A model generated the notes under the pieces. The model was not told where the DNA came from. It saw only the letters and a program-made list of their open reading frames with translations, and made no database searches. From contig JBIILZ010000004.1 in the NCBI GenBank assembly GCA_044338255.1, positions 1 through 64,000 on the forward strand: a stretch of DNA of 64,000 nucleotides, in the 5' to 3' direction. This stretch comes from CAIUVD01 sp044338255. Lineage in GTDB: Bacteria > Planctomycetota > UBA11346. The translations under genes were made by a program, and so were the position numbers. This document shows, piece after piece, positions 17,281 through 28,148 of the stretch; position 1 is the stretch's first letter; each line of letters opens with the position of its first letter.

Positions 17281-17572
17281 ATTTGTCGTCATCCATGAAC
17301 ACGACGGCTGCCAGCCTGGTTCATGGAGCAGTCCGGCTTTTCCTCGCTGACGGTAATCGGACGGCTCCGTCAGCCAGCTGATAATTATTATGGAAATTGC
17401 CGGGAGCATCAGCACCCCCGGGTCTCCAACTCGTTACTTAATTAATTAAGCAGCGAGAGCGTACTCGACATGATCGTCGGCACGTGTGTTTTTGCGGGTT
17501 ATTTACGTGGCCTCCCGCACCACGACGCGCGGCAAAGCGCCGGTGCATGCCCGTCGAAACCTGGTCGCCCCC
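17210..17572 (-). ncRNA. ssrA: Transfer-messenger RNA (tmRNA)
   Basis: Rescue RNA that works with SmpB (encoded at 48146) to free stalled ribosomes. On the minus strand it begins GGGGGCGACCAGGTTTCGAC (17572) and ends with the T arm GAGGGTTCGATTCCCTC and CGCCTCCACCA (17210). The 7-bp acceptor stem GGGGGCG/CGCCTCC pairs with one G-U. The tag frame ends GCTCTCGCTGCTTAA, giving YALAA. Reading back in frame gives RKNTRADDHVEYALAA, with UAACC before a CGC (Arg) resume codon. GCA in a different frame does not lead to ALAA. The 3' end doubles as the island A integration site. Confidence 0.95.
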
Positions 17573-17614
17573 ACATGAACTGTTTTTCAAAGCGTCTGCT
17601 ATCCGTGATGCAGC

Positions 17615-18733
17615 CTACGCATCATTCGCGCCAAGGAAGTCGAAGATGCTCTGCTGCCGGCCATGCGGCGAGCGGAAGGCCGCCGTCGAGAACGTCGGCC
17701 AACCATCGGTCAGGCCGTGGCGGGTGCGGTACAGCCGGAACTGGTCTCCGATGAGCTGCGCCAGGGGGCCGCTGCCGCGCATGCGCTGGCCAGCACCTCC
17801 GCCACTGAGCTTGCCGTCATGGCAGCTGGCAATCGCGCTCATGATCTTGTTCTTGGCCGCCGGCGCGTGGCGATCGAGCCAGTCGCTGAAGAGGTCCTCC
17901 ACGGCGTGCGGCAGGCGCACGATCGAATAGGCGGCGGCGCACGCGCCGTGGTCGGCGGCGGCTTGCAGGATGGCCGGCATTTCATGGTCGTTGAGGCCGG
18001 GGATCAACGGGGCGACGTTGACGGTCACGGGAATGCCGGCATCGGCCAAGGCCCGGATCGCCGCCAGTCGTGCCCGGGGCATGCTGGCGCGCGGCTCGAG
18101 GGCGGCGGCAAGGTCCTGCTTGAGGGAGGTCAGCGAGATGGTGACGGCGGCGGCGTGGTCGCGCGCGAGATCCTGAAGGACGTCGATATCGCGGGTAACC
18201 AGGCGGTTCTTGGTGATGATGGCTACCGGATTGCGGAATTCAGCGAGCACCTCCAGGCAGGCACGGGTGACGCGAAAAGTGCGCTCGGCGGGCTGATAGC
18301 AGTCGGTGACGCCGCTGAGATTGAGTACCTGCGGCTTCCAACCGGGTGACGAAAGTTCGGCTCGCAGCAGGTCTGGGGCCTCACGTTTGACCAGGATCCG
18401 GCTCTCGAAATCTAGGCCCGCCGACAGTCCCAGGTATTCGTGATAAGGCCGCGCATAGCAGTAACTGCAGCCGTGCTCGCAGCCGCGGTAGGGATTGAGG
18501 CTGGCGTTGAAGGGGATGTCGGGCGAGTCGTTGTAGGTGATCACCGAACGCGTGCGGTCGTCGGTGAAGGTCGTGCTGGGTGCGCTTTGTTCCTGCGGGT
18601 TCCATTGCTCGGCATCATCGGGATCACGCGCGGTGTGCGTGCGTTCAAAACGATTGGCGGGGTTGCGCGCCGTGCCGCGACCGGAGTGCCACGCGCCGGT
18701 GGCGAAGCGTTGCTGATCGGGTGTGGAATCCAC
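17615..18733 (-). CDS. PA0069/Rv2578c-family radical SAM protein
   Basis: A 372-residue radical S-adenosylmethionine protein. The 4Fe-4S motif appears as CEHGCSYCYARPYHEY near residue 84, preceded by FNASLNPYRG, the hallmark of the PA0069/Rv2578c (SplB-related) group. Further blocks are LSGVTDCYQPAER and ITKNRLVTRD, typical of this group. The substrate is unknown; spore photoproduct lyase relatives act on DNA lesions but this group has not been assigned. The gene ends 43 bases before the tmRNA 5' end, which is transcribed in the same direction. Confidence 0.9.
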   Translation of the reverse strand: MDSTPDQQRFATGAWHSGRGTARNPANRFERTHTARDPDDAEQWNPQEQSAPSTTFTDDRTRSVITYNDSPDIPFNASLNPYRGCEHGCSYCYARPYHEYLGLSAGLDFESRILVKREAPDLLRAELSSPGWKPQVLNLSGVTDCYQPAERTFRVTRACLEVLAEFRNPVAIITKNRLVTRDIDVLQDLARDHAAAVTISLTSLKQDLAAALEPRASMPRARLAAIRALADAGIPVTVNVAPLIPGLNDHEMPAILQAAADHGACAAAYSIVRLPHAVEDLFSDWLDRHAPAAKNKIMSAIASCHDGKLSGGGAGQRMRGSGPLAQLIGDQFRLYRTRHGLTDGWPTFSTAAFRSPHGRQQSIFDFLGANDA

Positions 18734-18784
18734 TATGTCAGGCTAGATCGCTAATAAGTCCGTACAAACCTATTTTTCGGTTGT

Positions 18785-19258
18785 TCAGCGGGCGAGCGCA
18801 ACGATCGCGTCGTAATGCTCGGCAGACACCGGCTGCACCGACAGTCGCGAGGCCTGGAACAGGAGCATGCCCGAGAGCGTCGATGCTTTACGCATTTCTT
18901 CCAGCGCCAGGACCTGGGTGAAGGCGCGCACGAAACGCACGTCGACGAGAAACCAGCGTGGTCCGCTGGTGGTCGCCTGGGGATCGAAGTACTCGCTGTG
19001 CACGTCGAACTGGGTCGGATCGGGGTAGGCCTTGGAGGCCACCGTCGCCAGCCCGGCGACGCCGCTGGGCTTGGCGTTGCTGTGGTAGAAGAGCACCCGG
19101 TCGCCGACCTGCATTTCATCGCGCATGAAATTGCGCGCCTGGTAATTGCGCACACCGCTCCAGGGCTCCTGGCTGACCTTCTGCAGATCTTGGATAGCGA
19201 AGCTGTCTGGTTCGGATTTCATCAGCCAGCAGCGTCCGGGACCTTTCTTAGAGGGCAT
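18785..19258 (-). CDS. EVE domain protein
   Basis: A 157-residue EVE (PUA-like) protein of the thymocyte nuclear protein 1 type. CWLMKSEPDSFAIQDL at the start, WSGVRNYQARNFMRD near 38, and VGDRVLFYHSN near 52 are the family signatures, with PSGVAGLATV following. EVE domains bind modified bases in DNA or RNA. It overlaps the upstream serB gene by 11 bases, making it the third gene in the accD-serB-EVE unit. Confidence 0.93.
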   Translation of the reverse strand: MPSKKGPGRCWLMKSEPDSFAIQDLQKVSQEPWSGVRNYQARNFMRDEMQVGDRVLFYHSNAKPSGVAGLATVASKAYPDPTQFDVHSEYFDPQATTSGPRWFLVDVRFVRAFTQVLALEEMRKASTLSGMLLFQASRLSVQPVSAEHYDAIVALAR

Positions 19259-19922
19259 CGTTCAGCTCGCGAAAATCGGTGACGAACCAATCGGCGCCGG
19301 CGACGACCTTGGGCCGTTGTACGACGCCGCCAAAGCCGATGAAGGCATCGGCAGGGGGGCGGGCTTCGAGATCGGTGACGCCGTCGCCGACCATGATCAG
19401 CGGTTGATAGCCGAAACGGGTCTTCAGTTGGGCCAGGGCCTTGGCCTTGCCGCCGCTGGCCGAGGTCGGCTGCGTGGTGTCGAAGCCACGATAGGTGCCA
19501 TCGCCGTGGAATTGCAGGACGTTGGCAATGATGCGCTCGCTGGCGATTCCGACCAGTTTGGCCACCGGTCCGATCATTTGCCGGAAGCCGCCGCTGACGA
19601 GGTAGACGTGGGTGCCGCGCGCATGCAGGCAGCGGATCAGTTCGCCGACGCCGGGGGTCAGGCGTGGGGGGTGCTTGGCCAGGCATTGACTGACCATGGC
19701 CCGCGAGGGTCGGATCAGATTCAAACGCTGCGAGAGGGCGAATTCGAACGGGACCTTGCCGCCCATGGCGCTGGCGGTGAGCTGGGCGACCTGCGTGCCG
19801 AGCCCGCTGTGGGCGGCAAGCACGTCGATGCCCTCGTCTTGGATGACGGTGGAATCGACATCGAAGCATACCGCCTTGGCGGTGCGCCACAGCTCGAGGG
19901 TGGGCGGATGGCGCGGGGGCAT
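19248..19922 (-). CDS. serB: Phosphoserine phosphatase-like HAD hydrolase
   Basis: A 224-residue HAD-superfamily phosphatase, likely the last step of serine synthesis. Motif I is CFDVDSTVIQDEG near residue 18, motif II is LVSGGFRQM, and motif IV is MVGDGVTDLEA. The substrate pocket block TASAMGGKVPFEFALSQR matches phosphoserine phosphatases. The ATG at 19922 is 5 bases after the accD stop, and the stop overlaps the EVE gene, so the trio is co-transcribed. The N-terminal ACT domain found in some SerB enzymes is absent, which is the short form. Confidence 0.87.
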   Translation of the reverse strand: MPPRHPPTLELWRTAKAVCFDVDSTVIQDEGIDVLAAHSGLGTQVAQLTASAMGGKVPFEFALSQRLNLIRPSRAMVSQCLAKHPPRLTPGVGELIRCLHARGTHVYLVSGGFRQMIGPVAKLVGIASERIIANVLQFHGDGTYRGFDTTQPTSASGGKAKALAQLKTRFGYQPLIMVGDGVTDLEARPPADAFIGFGGVVQRPKVVAGADWFVTDFRELNDAL

Positions 19923-19927
19923 GGGCG

Positions 19928-20773
19928 TCAGGCGATGTGCTGCATCAGGTAGCCGATCAAGCGCGCGATTTCGGCCTTCATGTCCTGGCGGGTGACGATG
20001 AGATCGAGCTGGCCGTGCTTGAGCAGGAATTCCGAGGTCTGGAAGCCCTCTGGCAGTTCCTGCTTGATGGTCTCCTGGATGACGCGCGCGCCGGTGAAGC
20101 CGATGAGGGCCTTGGGCTCGGCGATGATCACGTCGCCGAGGCTGGCGAAGCTGGCCATGACCCCGGCCATGGTCGGATTGGTCAGGATGCTGAAGTAGGG
20201 CAGGCGCTTTTCCGCATGGCGGGCGAGCGCGGCGCTGGTCTTGGTCATCTGCATCAGGGAGATCGCGCCTTCCTGCATGCGCGCTCCGCCCGAGGCGTTG
20301 ACGATGATCGCCGGCATGCGCGCGGCGGTCGATTTCTCGATCATGCGCGTGAGCTTTTCGCCGACCACCGAACCCATCGAGCCGCCGTTGAAGTCGAAGT
20401 CCATGACGCCGAGGCCAACAGCCTGGCCGCTGATCTTGCCGGTGCCGGTGAGCACGGCGTCCTTCATGCCGGTCTTGGCCTGCTGCTGGGCGATGCGCTC
20501 GGGATAGGGTTTGCCGTCGATGAAGCCGAGGGGATCGCCGCTGACCAGGTCGGCGTCCCATTCGCTCCAGGTGCCTTCATCGATCAGGCTGGCGATGCGT
20601 CGGCTGGCGGGCATGCGGAAGTGATGATTGCACTCGGGGCAGGTATCCATGCGCTCTTCGACCAGCCGCTTGAACACGGTCTTCACGCAGGAGGGGCATT
20701 TGATCCACAGGCCATCGGGGATCTTTTTGGGATCTTTGGTGGGAGTGGAGCGGCGAAGGCGATCGAGAACCAT
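19928..20773 (-). CDS. accD: Acetyl-CoA carboxylase carboxyltransferase subunit beta
   Basis: A 281-residue AccD, half of the carboxyltransferase that makes malonyl-CoA. A zinc ribbon is seen as CPSC and CPEC near residues 27-48, then the crotonase-like core with MDFDFNGGSMGSVVGEK and NASGGARMQEG and a C-terminal LIGFTGARVIQET. The ATG at 20773 (MVLDRLRR) fits the usual AccD start, directly before the zinc ribbon; a longer frame to 20917 would translate a 12-bp repeat into NSHW units and is rejected. AccA is not in this window. It heads the operon accD-serB-EVE and is divergent from nusA. Confidence 0.92.
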   Translation of the reverse strand: MVLDRLRRSTPTKDPKKIPDGLWIKCPSCVKTVFKRLVEERMDTCPECNHHFRMPASRRIASLIDEGTWSEWDADLVSGDPLGFIDGKPYPERIAQQQAKTGMKDAVLTGTGKISGQAVGLGVMDFDFNGGSMGSVVGEKLTRMIEKSTAARMPAIIVNASGGARMQEGAISLMQMTKTSAALARHAEKRLPYFSILTNPTMAGVMASFASLGDVIIAEPKALIGFTGARVIQETIKQELPEGFQTSEFLLKHGQLDLIVTRQDMKAEIARLIGYLMQHIA

Positions 20774-20807
20774 GGGTGGGGAAGGCTGGGGCTTTCGCGG
20801 CTTTTTC

Positions 20808-20867
20808 CAGTGGGAGTTCCAGTGGGAGTTCCAGTGGGAGTTCCAGTGGGAATTCCAGTGGGAGTTC
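20808..20867. repeat. 12-bp tandem repeat x5 upstream of accD
   Basis: Five consecutive units of CAGTGGGAGTTC (20808-20819, 20820-20831, 20832-20843, 20844-20855, 20856-20867), with one A/G change in unit four. It lies in the 285-bp divergent accD/nusA space, 35 bases before the accD start codon, and so within the probable accD leader. Confidence 0.95.
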
Positions 20868-21058
20868 CAGATAAACATTCCCACGCCAGAAGCTGGCCGT
20901 CGCGACGAACCCACCAATTCAAAACTTGCAACGCCCGCAGTGTCCCTAACATCCGCCCTTCACTCTTCCGGTTTTCCGAAAGCGTGGGCCGGGCGGCTCA
21001 CGCTTTTTTCGTCCAGTGTACTTTTTTTGACCGCCCCAGAAGGACTCCAGGCCATATC

Positions 21059-22375
21059 ATGATTAACGGCTCCATGCTCCTGCAGCGTATTGACCAGCTC
21101 GCCCGTGAACGCGGCATGGACAAGGACCTGATCCTCGACCAGCTCGAGAAGGCCTTGATCCAGGCGGCGCAAAAGCGCTTCAATGCCGAAGGTGAGTTCA
21201 CTCTTACCATCGATCGCGAATCGGGCGAGATCCGCGCCTTCGAAGACGACAAGCCAGTCAATCTCGAAGAGCTCGGGCGCATCGTCGCCAACGTCGCCAA
21301 GCAGGTCCTGGTGCAGGCGCTCAAGGAAACCGAGCGCGATATGGTCTACGAGGAGCTCGCTCCCCGTGCGCGCACCATCGTCAATGGCACGATCGCCCGC
21401 GAAGAGCGTGGCATGATCCTCGTGACCATGGGCCGCGCCGAGGCTATTTTGCCCAAAGAAGAGCAGATTCCCGGCGAAATCTACCGCGTCGGGGCCGTCA
21501 TCCGGGCCTTCGTGCTGCGCGTCGAGAAGAAGGGCCAGCGCGTGCGCATCGTCCTCACCCGGACCCACGCCGACTTCGTCAAGGAGCTCTTCAAGCAAGA
21601 GATCCCCGAGGTCGCCGACGGCCTGATCGAGATCAAGGGCATCGTGCGCGAGCCCGGCCGCCGCACCAAGATCGCGGTTGCCTCCAGCGACGCGCGCATC
21701 GATCCGGTGGGGTCGTGCGTTGGCGTACGCGGCAGCCGTATCACCAAGGTCACCGATGAGCTCGGTGGCGAAAAGATCGACATCATCCCCTGGGCCGAGG
21801 ATCCCGCGCAGTTCATCGAGAACTCGCTCAAGCCGGCGCGCATCCTGCGCATCAGCTACGATCATTTCCGTGACCGCGCCCGGGTCGTGGTCGGTCAGGA
21901 CCAGCTGCCGTTGGCCATCGGCAAGGCCGGTCAGAACGTCCGCCTGTCGGCGCGTCTGACGCGCTACAAGATCGACGTGATGTCCGAAGAGAACGCCGCC
22001 AAGGCCCGCCAGGCCGGTTCGGAAGAGCTCCAGAAGCTCATCGACGCCGGCGTCATGGACGACTTCCTGCGCGAAACCTTCATCGACAACCACCTCGACG
22101 GACTAGCGGTACTAGCCGCTCAAGAGCCGGCGCATCTCATTGAGGTGCTTGAAGAAGTGAAGTTGGATCCGGAGCGCGCCGCGAAGCTCATCTCGGCCGC
22201 CAATACCCTGCTCAGCGATGAGCAGCGGGTCCAGCGCGACGAGATCATCGCCCGTCGTCTCGAATCCGAGCGGCGTGCCCAAGAGGAAGAGGCCCGCGCC
22301 ATGGCCGATGCCGAGCAGCAGGCCATTTCCGAAGTCCAGGCCCTCACCGGCGAGGCCTTTGGTCGCAACGCTTGA
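21059..22375 (+). CDS. nusA: Transcription termination/antitermination factor NusA
   Basis: A 438-residue NusA, which binds RNA polymerase and nascent RNA. The N-terminal domain (LARERGMDKDLILDQLEKALIQ, residues about 10-30, cited in part) precedes an S1 domain with GTIAREERGMILVTMG, then two KH domains, including VGVRGSRITKV and LAIGKAGQNVRLSARL. The C-terminal tail (about 350-438) is acidic/basic helical with EEVKLDPERAAKLI, replacing the acidic repeats of E. coli NusA. ATG at 21059 is the first in-frame start after the divergent promoter region; MLLQRI at 21074 is an alternative. IF2 follows, the common nusA-infB order. Confidence 0.95.
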   Translation: MINGSMLLQRIDQLARERGMDKDLILDQLEKALIQAAQKRFNAEGEFTLTIDRESGEIRAFEDDKPVNLEELGRIVANVAKQVLVQALKETERDMVYEELAPRARTIVNGTIAREERGMILVTMGRAEAILPKEEQIPGEIYRVGAVIRAFVLRVEKKGQRVRIVLTRTHADFVKELFKQEIPEVADGLIEIKGIVREPGRRTKIAVASSDARIDPVGSCVGVRGSRITKVTDELGGEKIDIIPWAEDPAQFIENSLKPARILRISYDHFRDRARVVVGQDQLPLAIGKAGQNVRLSARLTRYKIDVMSEENAAKARQAGSEELQKLIDAGVMDDFLRETFIDNHLDGLAVLAAQEPAHLIEVLEEVKLDPERAAKLISAANTLLSDEQRVQRDEIIARRLESERRAQEEEARAMADAEQQAISEVQALTGEAFGRNA

Positions 22376-22458
22376 TTCCGGCTCCGCCACGTAACGCTGT
22401 TCCCTCCCTTGACTCTGGTTTGGCGAATGACGCCCGCCCGCCCTGGAAAAATGCCTGT

Positions 22459-25623
<3,165 letters not shown>

Positions 25624-25637
25624 GCTGACGGCGCATG

Positions 25638-25681
25638 ATGCCTCGGTTCGCGCGTCGCGCGGACCGGGGCATTGATTTTTT
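25638..25681 (+). terminator. Terminator-like hairpin between infB and rbfA
   Basis: ATGCCTCGGTTCGCGCG and CGCGCGGACCGGGGCAT can pair over most of their length with two G-U pairs, followed at 25676-25681 by six T residues. It sits 15 bases after the infB stop and before the rbfA ribosome site, so it could end or attenuate transcription within the nusA-infB-rbfA unit. Confidence 0.75.
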
Positions 25682-25706
25682 ACACTTGGAAAATGGAGAT
25701 TTGCAC

Positions 25707-26132
25707 ATGCCGACCAATAGTCGAAAAGCCAAACTCGAATCGGTGCTCTTACAAGAGATTGCGATTTGCGTCCAACAAGAACTGAAAGACCCGCGCATTG
25801 GTTTCGTGACCATCATCCGCGTCGTCCTCAGTGATGATTTCAGCGAGTGTAAGGCCTATTACACCGTCTTGGGCGAAGAGAAAAAACGGCGCTTGGCCGC
25901 GCAAGCCCTGCTCCACGCCCGTGGTTTCATCCAGGGGCGCTATGCCGACGTGGTCAAGACGCGCATGCTGCCGCGTTTGGAATTCGTCTATGACGATGCC
26001 GAGCTCAAGCGCCAGACGATGCATGATCTGATTCGCAAAGCCCGCGAGACTGACACCGATGGCGGCGCCATGCCGACGCCGGCGACGCTCGAACAACGGC
26101 CGCCACTGCCCGAGCCCAAGCCCGGCGTCTGA
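25707..26132 (+). CDS. rbfA: Ribosome-binding factor A
   Basis: A 141-residue RbfA, a KH-like 30S maturation factor. The order of LQEIAICVQQELKDPRIGFVTI (residues about 14-36, cited in part as QQELKDPRIGFVTI) and DDFSECKAYYTVLG is typical, with RLEFVYDDAE at the end of the domain. A 25-residue Pro/Glu-rich tail follows. TGGAGA precedes the ATG by eight bases. It is downstream of infB, as in many bacteria. Confidence 0.92.
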   Translation: MPTNSRKAKLESVLLQEIAICVQQELKDPRIGFVTIIRVVLSDDFSECKAYYTVLGEEKKRRLAAQALLHARGFIQGRYADVVKTRMLPRLEFVYDDAELKRQTMHDLIRKARETDTDGGAMPTPATLEQRPPLPEPKPGV

Positions 26133-26145
26133 GGCTCGCTGCTTC

Positions 26146-27129
26146 ATGCACACGGTGATCGTGGGGACGGGTACCTGGGGTACGGCGGCGGCATTCCTGC
26201 TCGCTGCCAATCAGCAGCCGGTGACATTGCTGGGCCGCTCTGCCGACAAGGTCGCGGCCCTGCGCGATAGCCGACGTCACCCGCAACTAGGCGATGTCGC
26301 GCTACCCGCAGAAATCGGACTCACTGCCGATCCGCAGATCCTCAGCCAGGCCGATCTGGTGCTGTGGGCGGTACCGACGCAGCATTCGCGGGCCTGGGCG
26401 CAACAGCTGGTACCGTATCTGCCACCGCTGGTGCCGCTGGTGTCCTTGGCCAAGGGTTTTGAAGTAGGCACCCTGCAGACGCCCTGTGAGCTGCTGGTTG
26501 CGATCTTCGGGCCGCGTCCGTGCGCGGTGCTGTCGGGCCCCAGCCACGCCGTGGAGATCGTCGCCGGCAAGCCGGTGTGCCTGGTTGCCGCCGGCCCCGA
26601 GGCAGTGACCTCCGTCCTGCGTGAGCGCCTGCACGGGCCACGATGCCGCATCTACACCAGCAACGATCGCATCGGGGTCGAAATCGGCGGCGCCTTGAAA
26701 AATGTCGTGGCGATTGCCGCCGGCATCTGCGATGGACTCGAGGTTGGCGACAATTTGAAGGCTGCCCTTATTACCCGTGGCTTGGCTGAGATGCGTCGGC
26801 TCGGCCGGGCGCTCGGGGCCCAAGATGCCACTTTTTCCGGGATGGCGGGTATTGGCGACCTTTTAACCACGTGCTATGCTCCGCACGGACGCAATCGCGC
26901 TCTGGGCAAGGTTATTGCAAGTGGCGTGAACCCCCTCATGTTCCTGCGTCAGCAGCAAACCGTGGCCGAGGGTGCAGCGACCAGCCGTGCGGCAGTCGAA
27001 CTCGCTCAACGTTACGGAGTTGATCTGCCGATCGCTGCGCAAGTCTGTGCCATCATCTGGCAGCAGACTCCTGTCCGTACGGCGATGGACGCCCTTTTTG
27101 CCCGTTCCCCCAAGGAAGAAGACGCATGA
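26146..27129 (+). CDS. gpsA: Glycerol-3-phosphate dehydrogenase [NAD(P)+]
   Basis: A 327-residue GpsA, making glycerol-3-phosphate for membrane lipids. The nucleotide-binding GTGTWGTAAAFLLA opens the protein; VLSGPSHAVEIVAG, the catalytic-lysine block IGGALKNVVAIAAGI and the C-terminal GMAGIGDLLTTCYAP are family hallmarks. The ATG at 26146 is 13 bases after the rbfA stop and its stop overlaps the next gene by ATGA. Its link to rbfA makes a nusA-infB-rbfA-gpsA run. Confidence 0.95.
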   Translation: MHTVIVGTGTWGTAAAFLLAANQQPVTLLGRSADKVAALRDSRRHPQLGDVALPAEIGLTADPQILSQADLVLWAVPTQHSRAWAQQLVPYLPPLVPLVSLAKGFEVGTLQTPCELLVAIFGPRPCAVLSGPSHAVEIVAGKPVCLVAAGPEAVTSVLRERLHGPRCRIYTSNDRIGVEIGGALKNVVAIAAGICDGLEVGDNLKAALITRGLAEMRRLGRALGAQDATFSGMAGIGDLLTTCYAPHGRNRALGKVIASGVNPLMFLRQQQTVAEGAATSRAAVELAQRYGVDLPIAAQVCAIIWQQTPVRTAMDALFARSPKEEDA

Positions 27130-28016
27130 CTCGTCTCGCATCCCTGACTGCCTTCATGGCCGTCCTCGCCAGTACCACCCTCAGCGCCCTGGAGATCGAG
27201 CCGCAAAGCGGCGGTCTGGTCTTCGGCAACGACACGGCCAAGGATTATTCCTTGAATTGGCATGGCGGCCTCGCCAACAAACAGATGGATCAAGGCTGGG
27301 CGCGTAGCCAAGACGCCGTCTTCCAGACCGGCGGCACGGTTCGTTATTGGGGCCTCGGCGCCACCATCGACGTCGCCCTCGCCCTCGGCCAGGATCGCAG
27401 CGCGACCTACGTCGCCAACACCGATCCCAACCAGTATGCCTCGCGTCCGATCCAGTTCGGCGAGACCATCCAGTTGAATGCCAAGTTCGACTACTTGATG
27501 CAGATCGACGGCGTCTACGGCGAAGGCGTGCCCTTTCTGCAGCTCGATCCGCATCTCGAATTCGTCACCTACCCCAATCAGCCACCGAACACCGTCAAGG
27601 ATGATCAGGTCTGGCTGGGCACCGATTTGTGGTTGTCGGCTCCGTTTGAAGAGCTCGCCGGCGTCGATTTCGGTGGCAGCATCGACTACAACATCTCCGA
27701 CCCAGCCCTGCGTTCGTCGATCGGCTTCCGCGAGCTGAAGCAGTACGCCCCATACGAATTGCTGATGTGGCAGTACGTCAACCTCGGCAACCGTTCCTAC
27801 CACGGTTACTTCACCAATACCGAGCACACCGGCCTGACCACCAGCCAGATCGGCGCCAAGATCCGTTCGCCGATGGCCTGGAACGAATGGTGGGCCTATG
27901 CCGCCGTCGATTGGTCGTACTGGCTGCAGTCCGAGGACCGCGACTACCGCAAGGCGCTCGGTCAGGATGCCGGCGAACTGGCCTTCACCGTCGGTATCGA
28001 GTGGCGCGCCCCATAA
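27126..28016 (+). CDS. Secreted/outer-membrane beta-barrel-like protein
   Basis: A 296-residue protein with a signal peptide (MTRLASLTAFMAVLASTTLSA) and no recognised family. The mature part is rich in alternating polar/aromatic strands (TVRYWGLGATIDVALALG, WWAYAAVDWSYWLQSEDRD) and ends EWRAP, consistent with an outer-membrane barrel or a periplasmic beta protein. It overlaps gpsA by four bases, and a strong terminator follows. Its function is unknown. Confidence 0.7.
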   Translation: MTRLASLTAFMAVLASTTLSALEIEPQSGGLVFGNDTAKDYSLNWHGGLANKQMDQGWARSQDAVFQTGGTVRYWGLGATIDVALALGQDRSATYVANTDPNQYASRPIQFGETIQLNAKFDYLMQIDGVYGEGVPFLQLDPHLEFVTYPNQPPNTVKDDQVWLGTDLWLSAPFEELAGVDFGGSIDYNISDPALRSSIGFRELKQYAPYELLMWQYVNLGNRSYHGYFTNTEHTGLTTSQIGAKIRSPMAWNEWWAYAAVDWSYWLQSEDRDYRKALGQDAGELAFTVGIEWRAP

Positions 28017-28043
28017 GCCGCTGTTGATTTCTCGGCTGATCAC

Positions 28044-28082
28044 AACCGCGTCTCGGCAGCTGCCGGGGCGCGGTTTTTTTTT
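28044..28082 (+). terminator. Rho-independent terminator ending the gpsA unit
   Basis: AACCGCG (28044-28050) pairs with CGCGGTT (28069-28075) around an inner CGGCAGCTGCCG, followed by nine T residues from 28074. It is 27 bases past the stop of the preceding gene and separates it from the response regulator. Confidence 0.93.
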
Positions 28083-28148
28083 CGTGCTTATGCCGTCGCC
28101 GGGATTGTCGTTTTCAGGACTGCCTTTGCTGCGAGACTGGCCACCTCT

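Noticed and set aside
17461..17500. GCA as tmRNA resume codon
   Set aside because: That frame gives no ALAA end; the ALAA frame places CGC as the first tag codon.
20773..20917. N-terminal extension of AccD with NSHW repeats
   Set aside because: It is only a translation of the 12-bp leader repeat; AccD proteins begin close to the zinc ribbon, as the start at 20773 does.
19937..21058. Long upstream extension of NusA on the plus strand
   Set aside because: It covers accD on the other strand and is typical open frame noise of GC-rich DNA; NusA starts at 21059.
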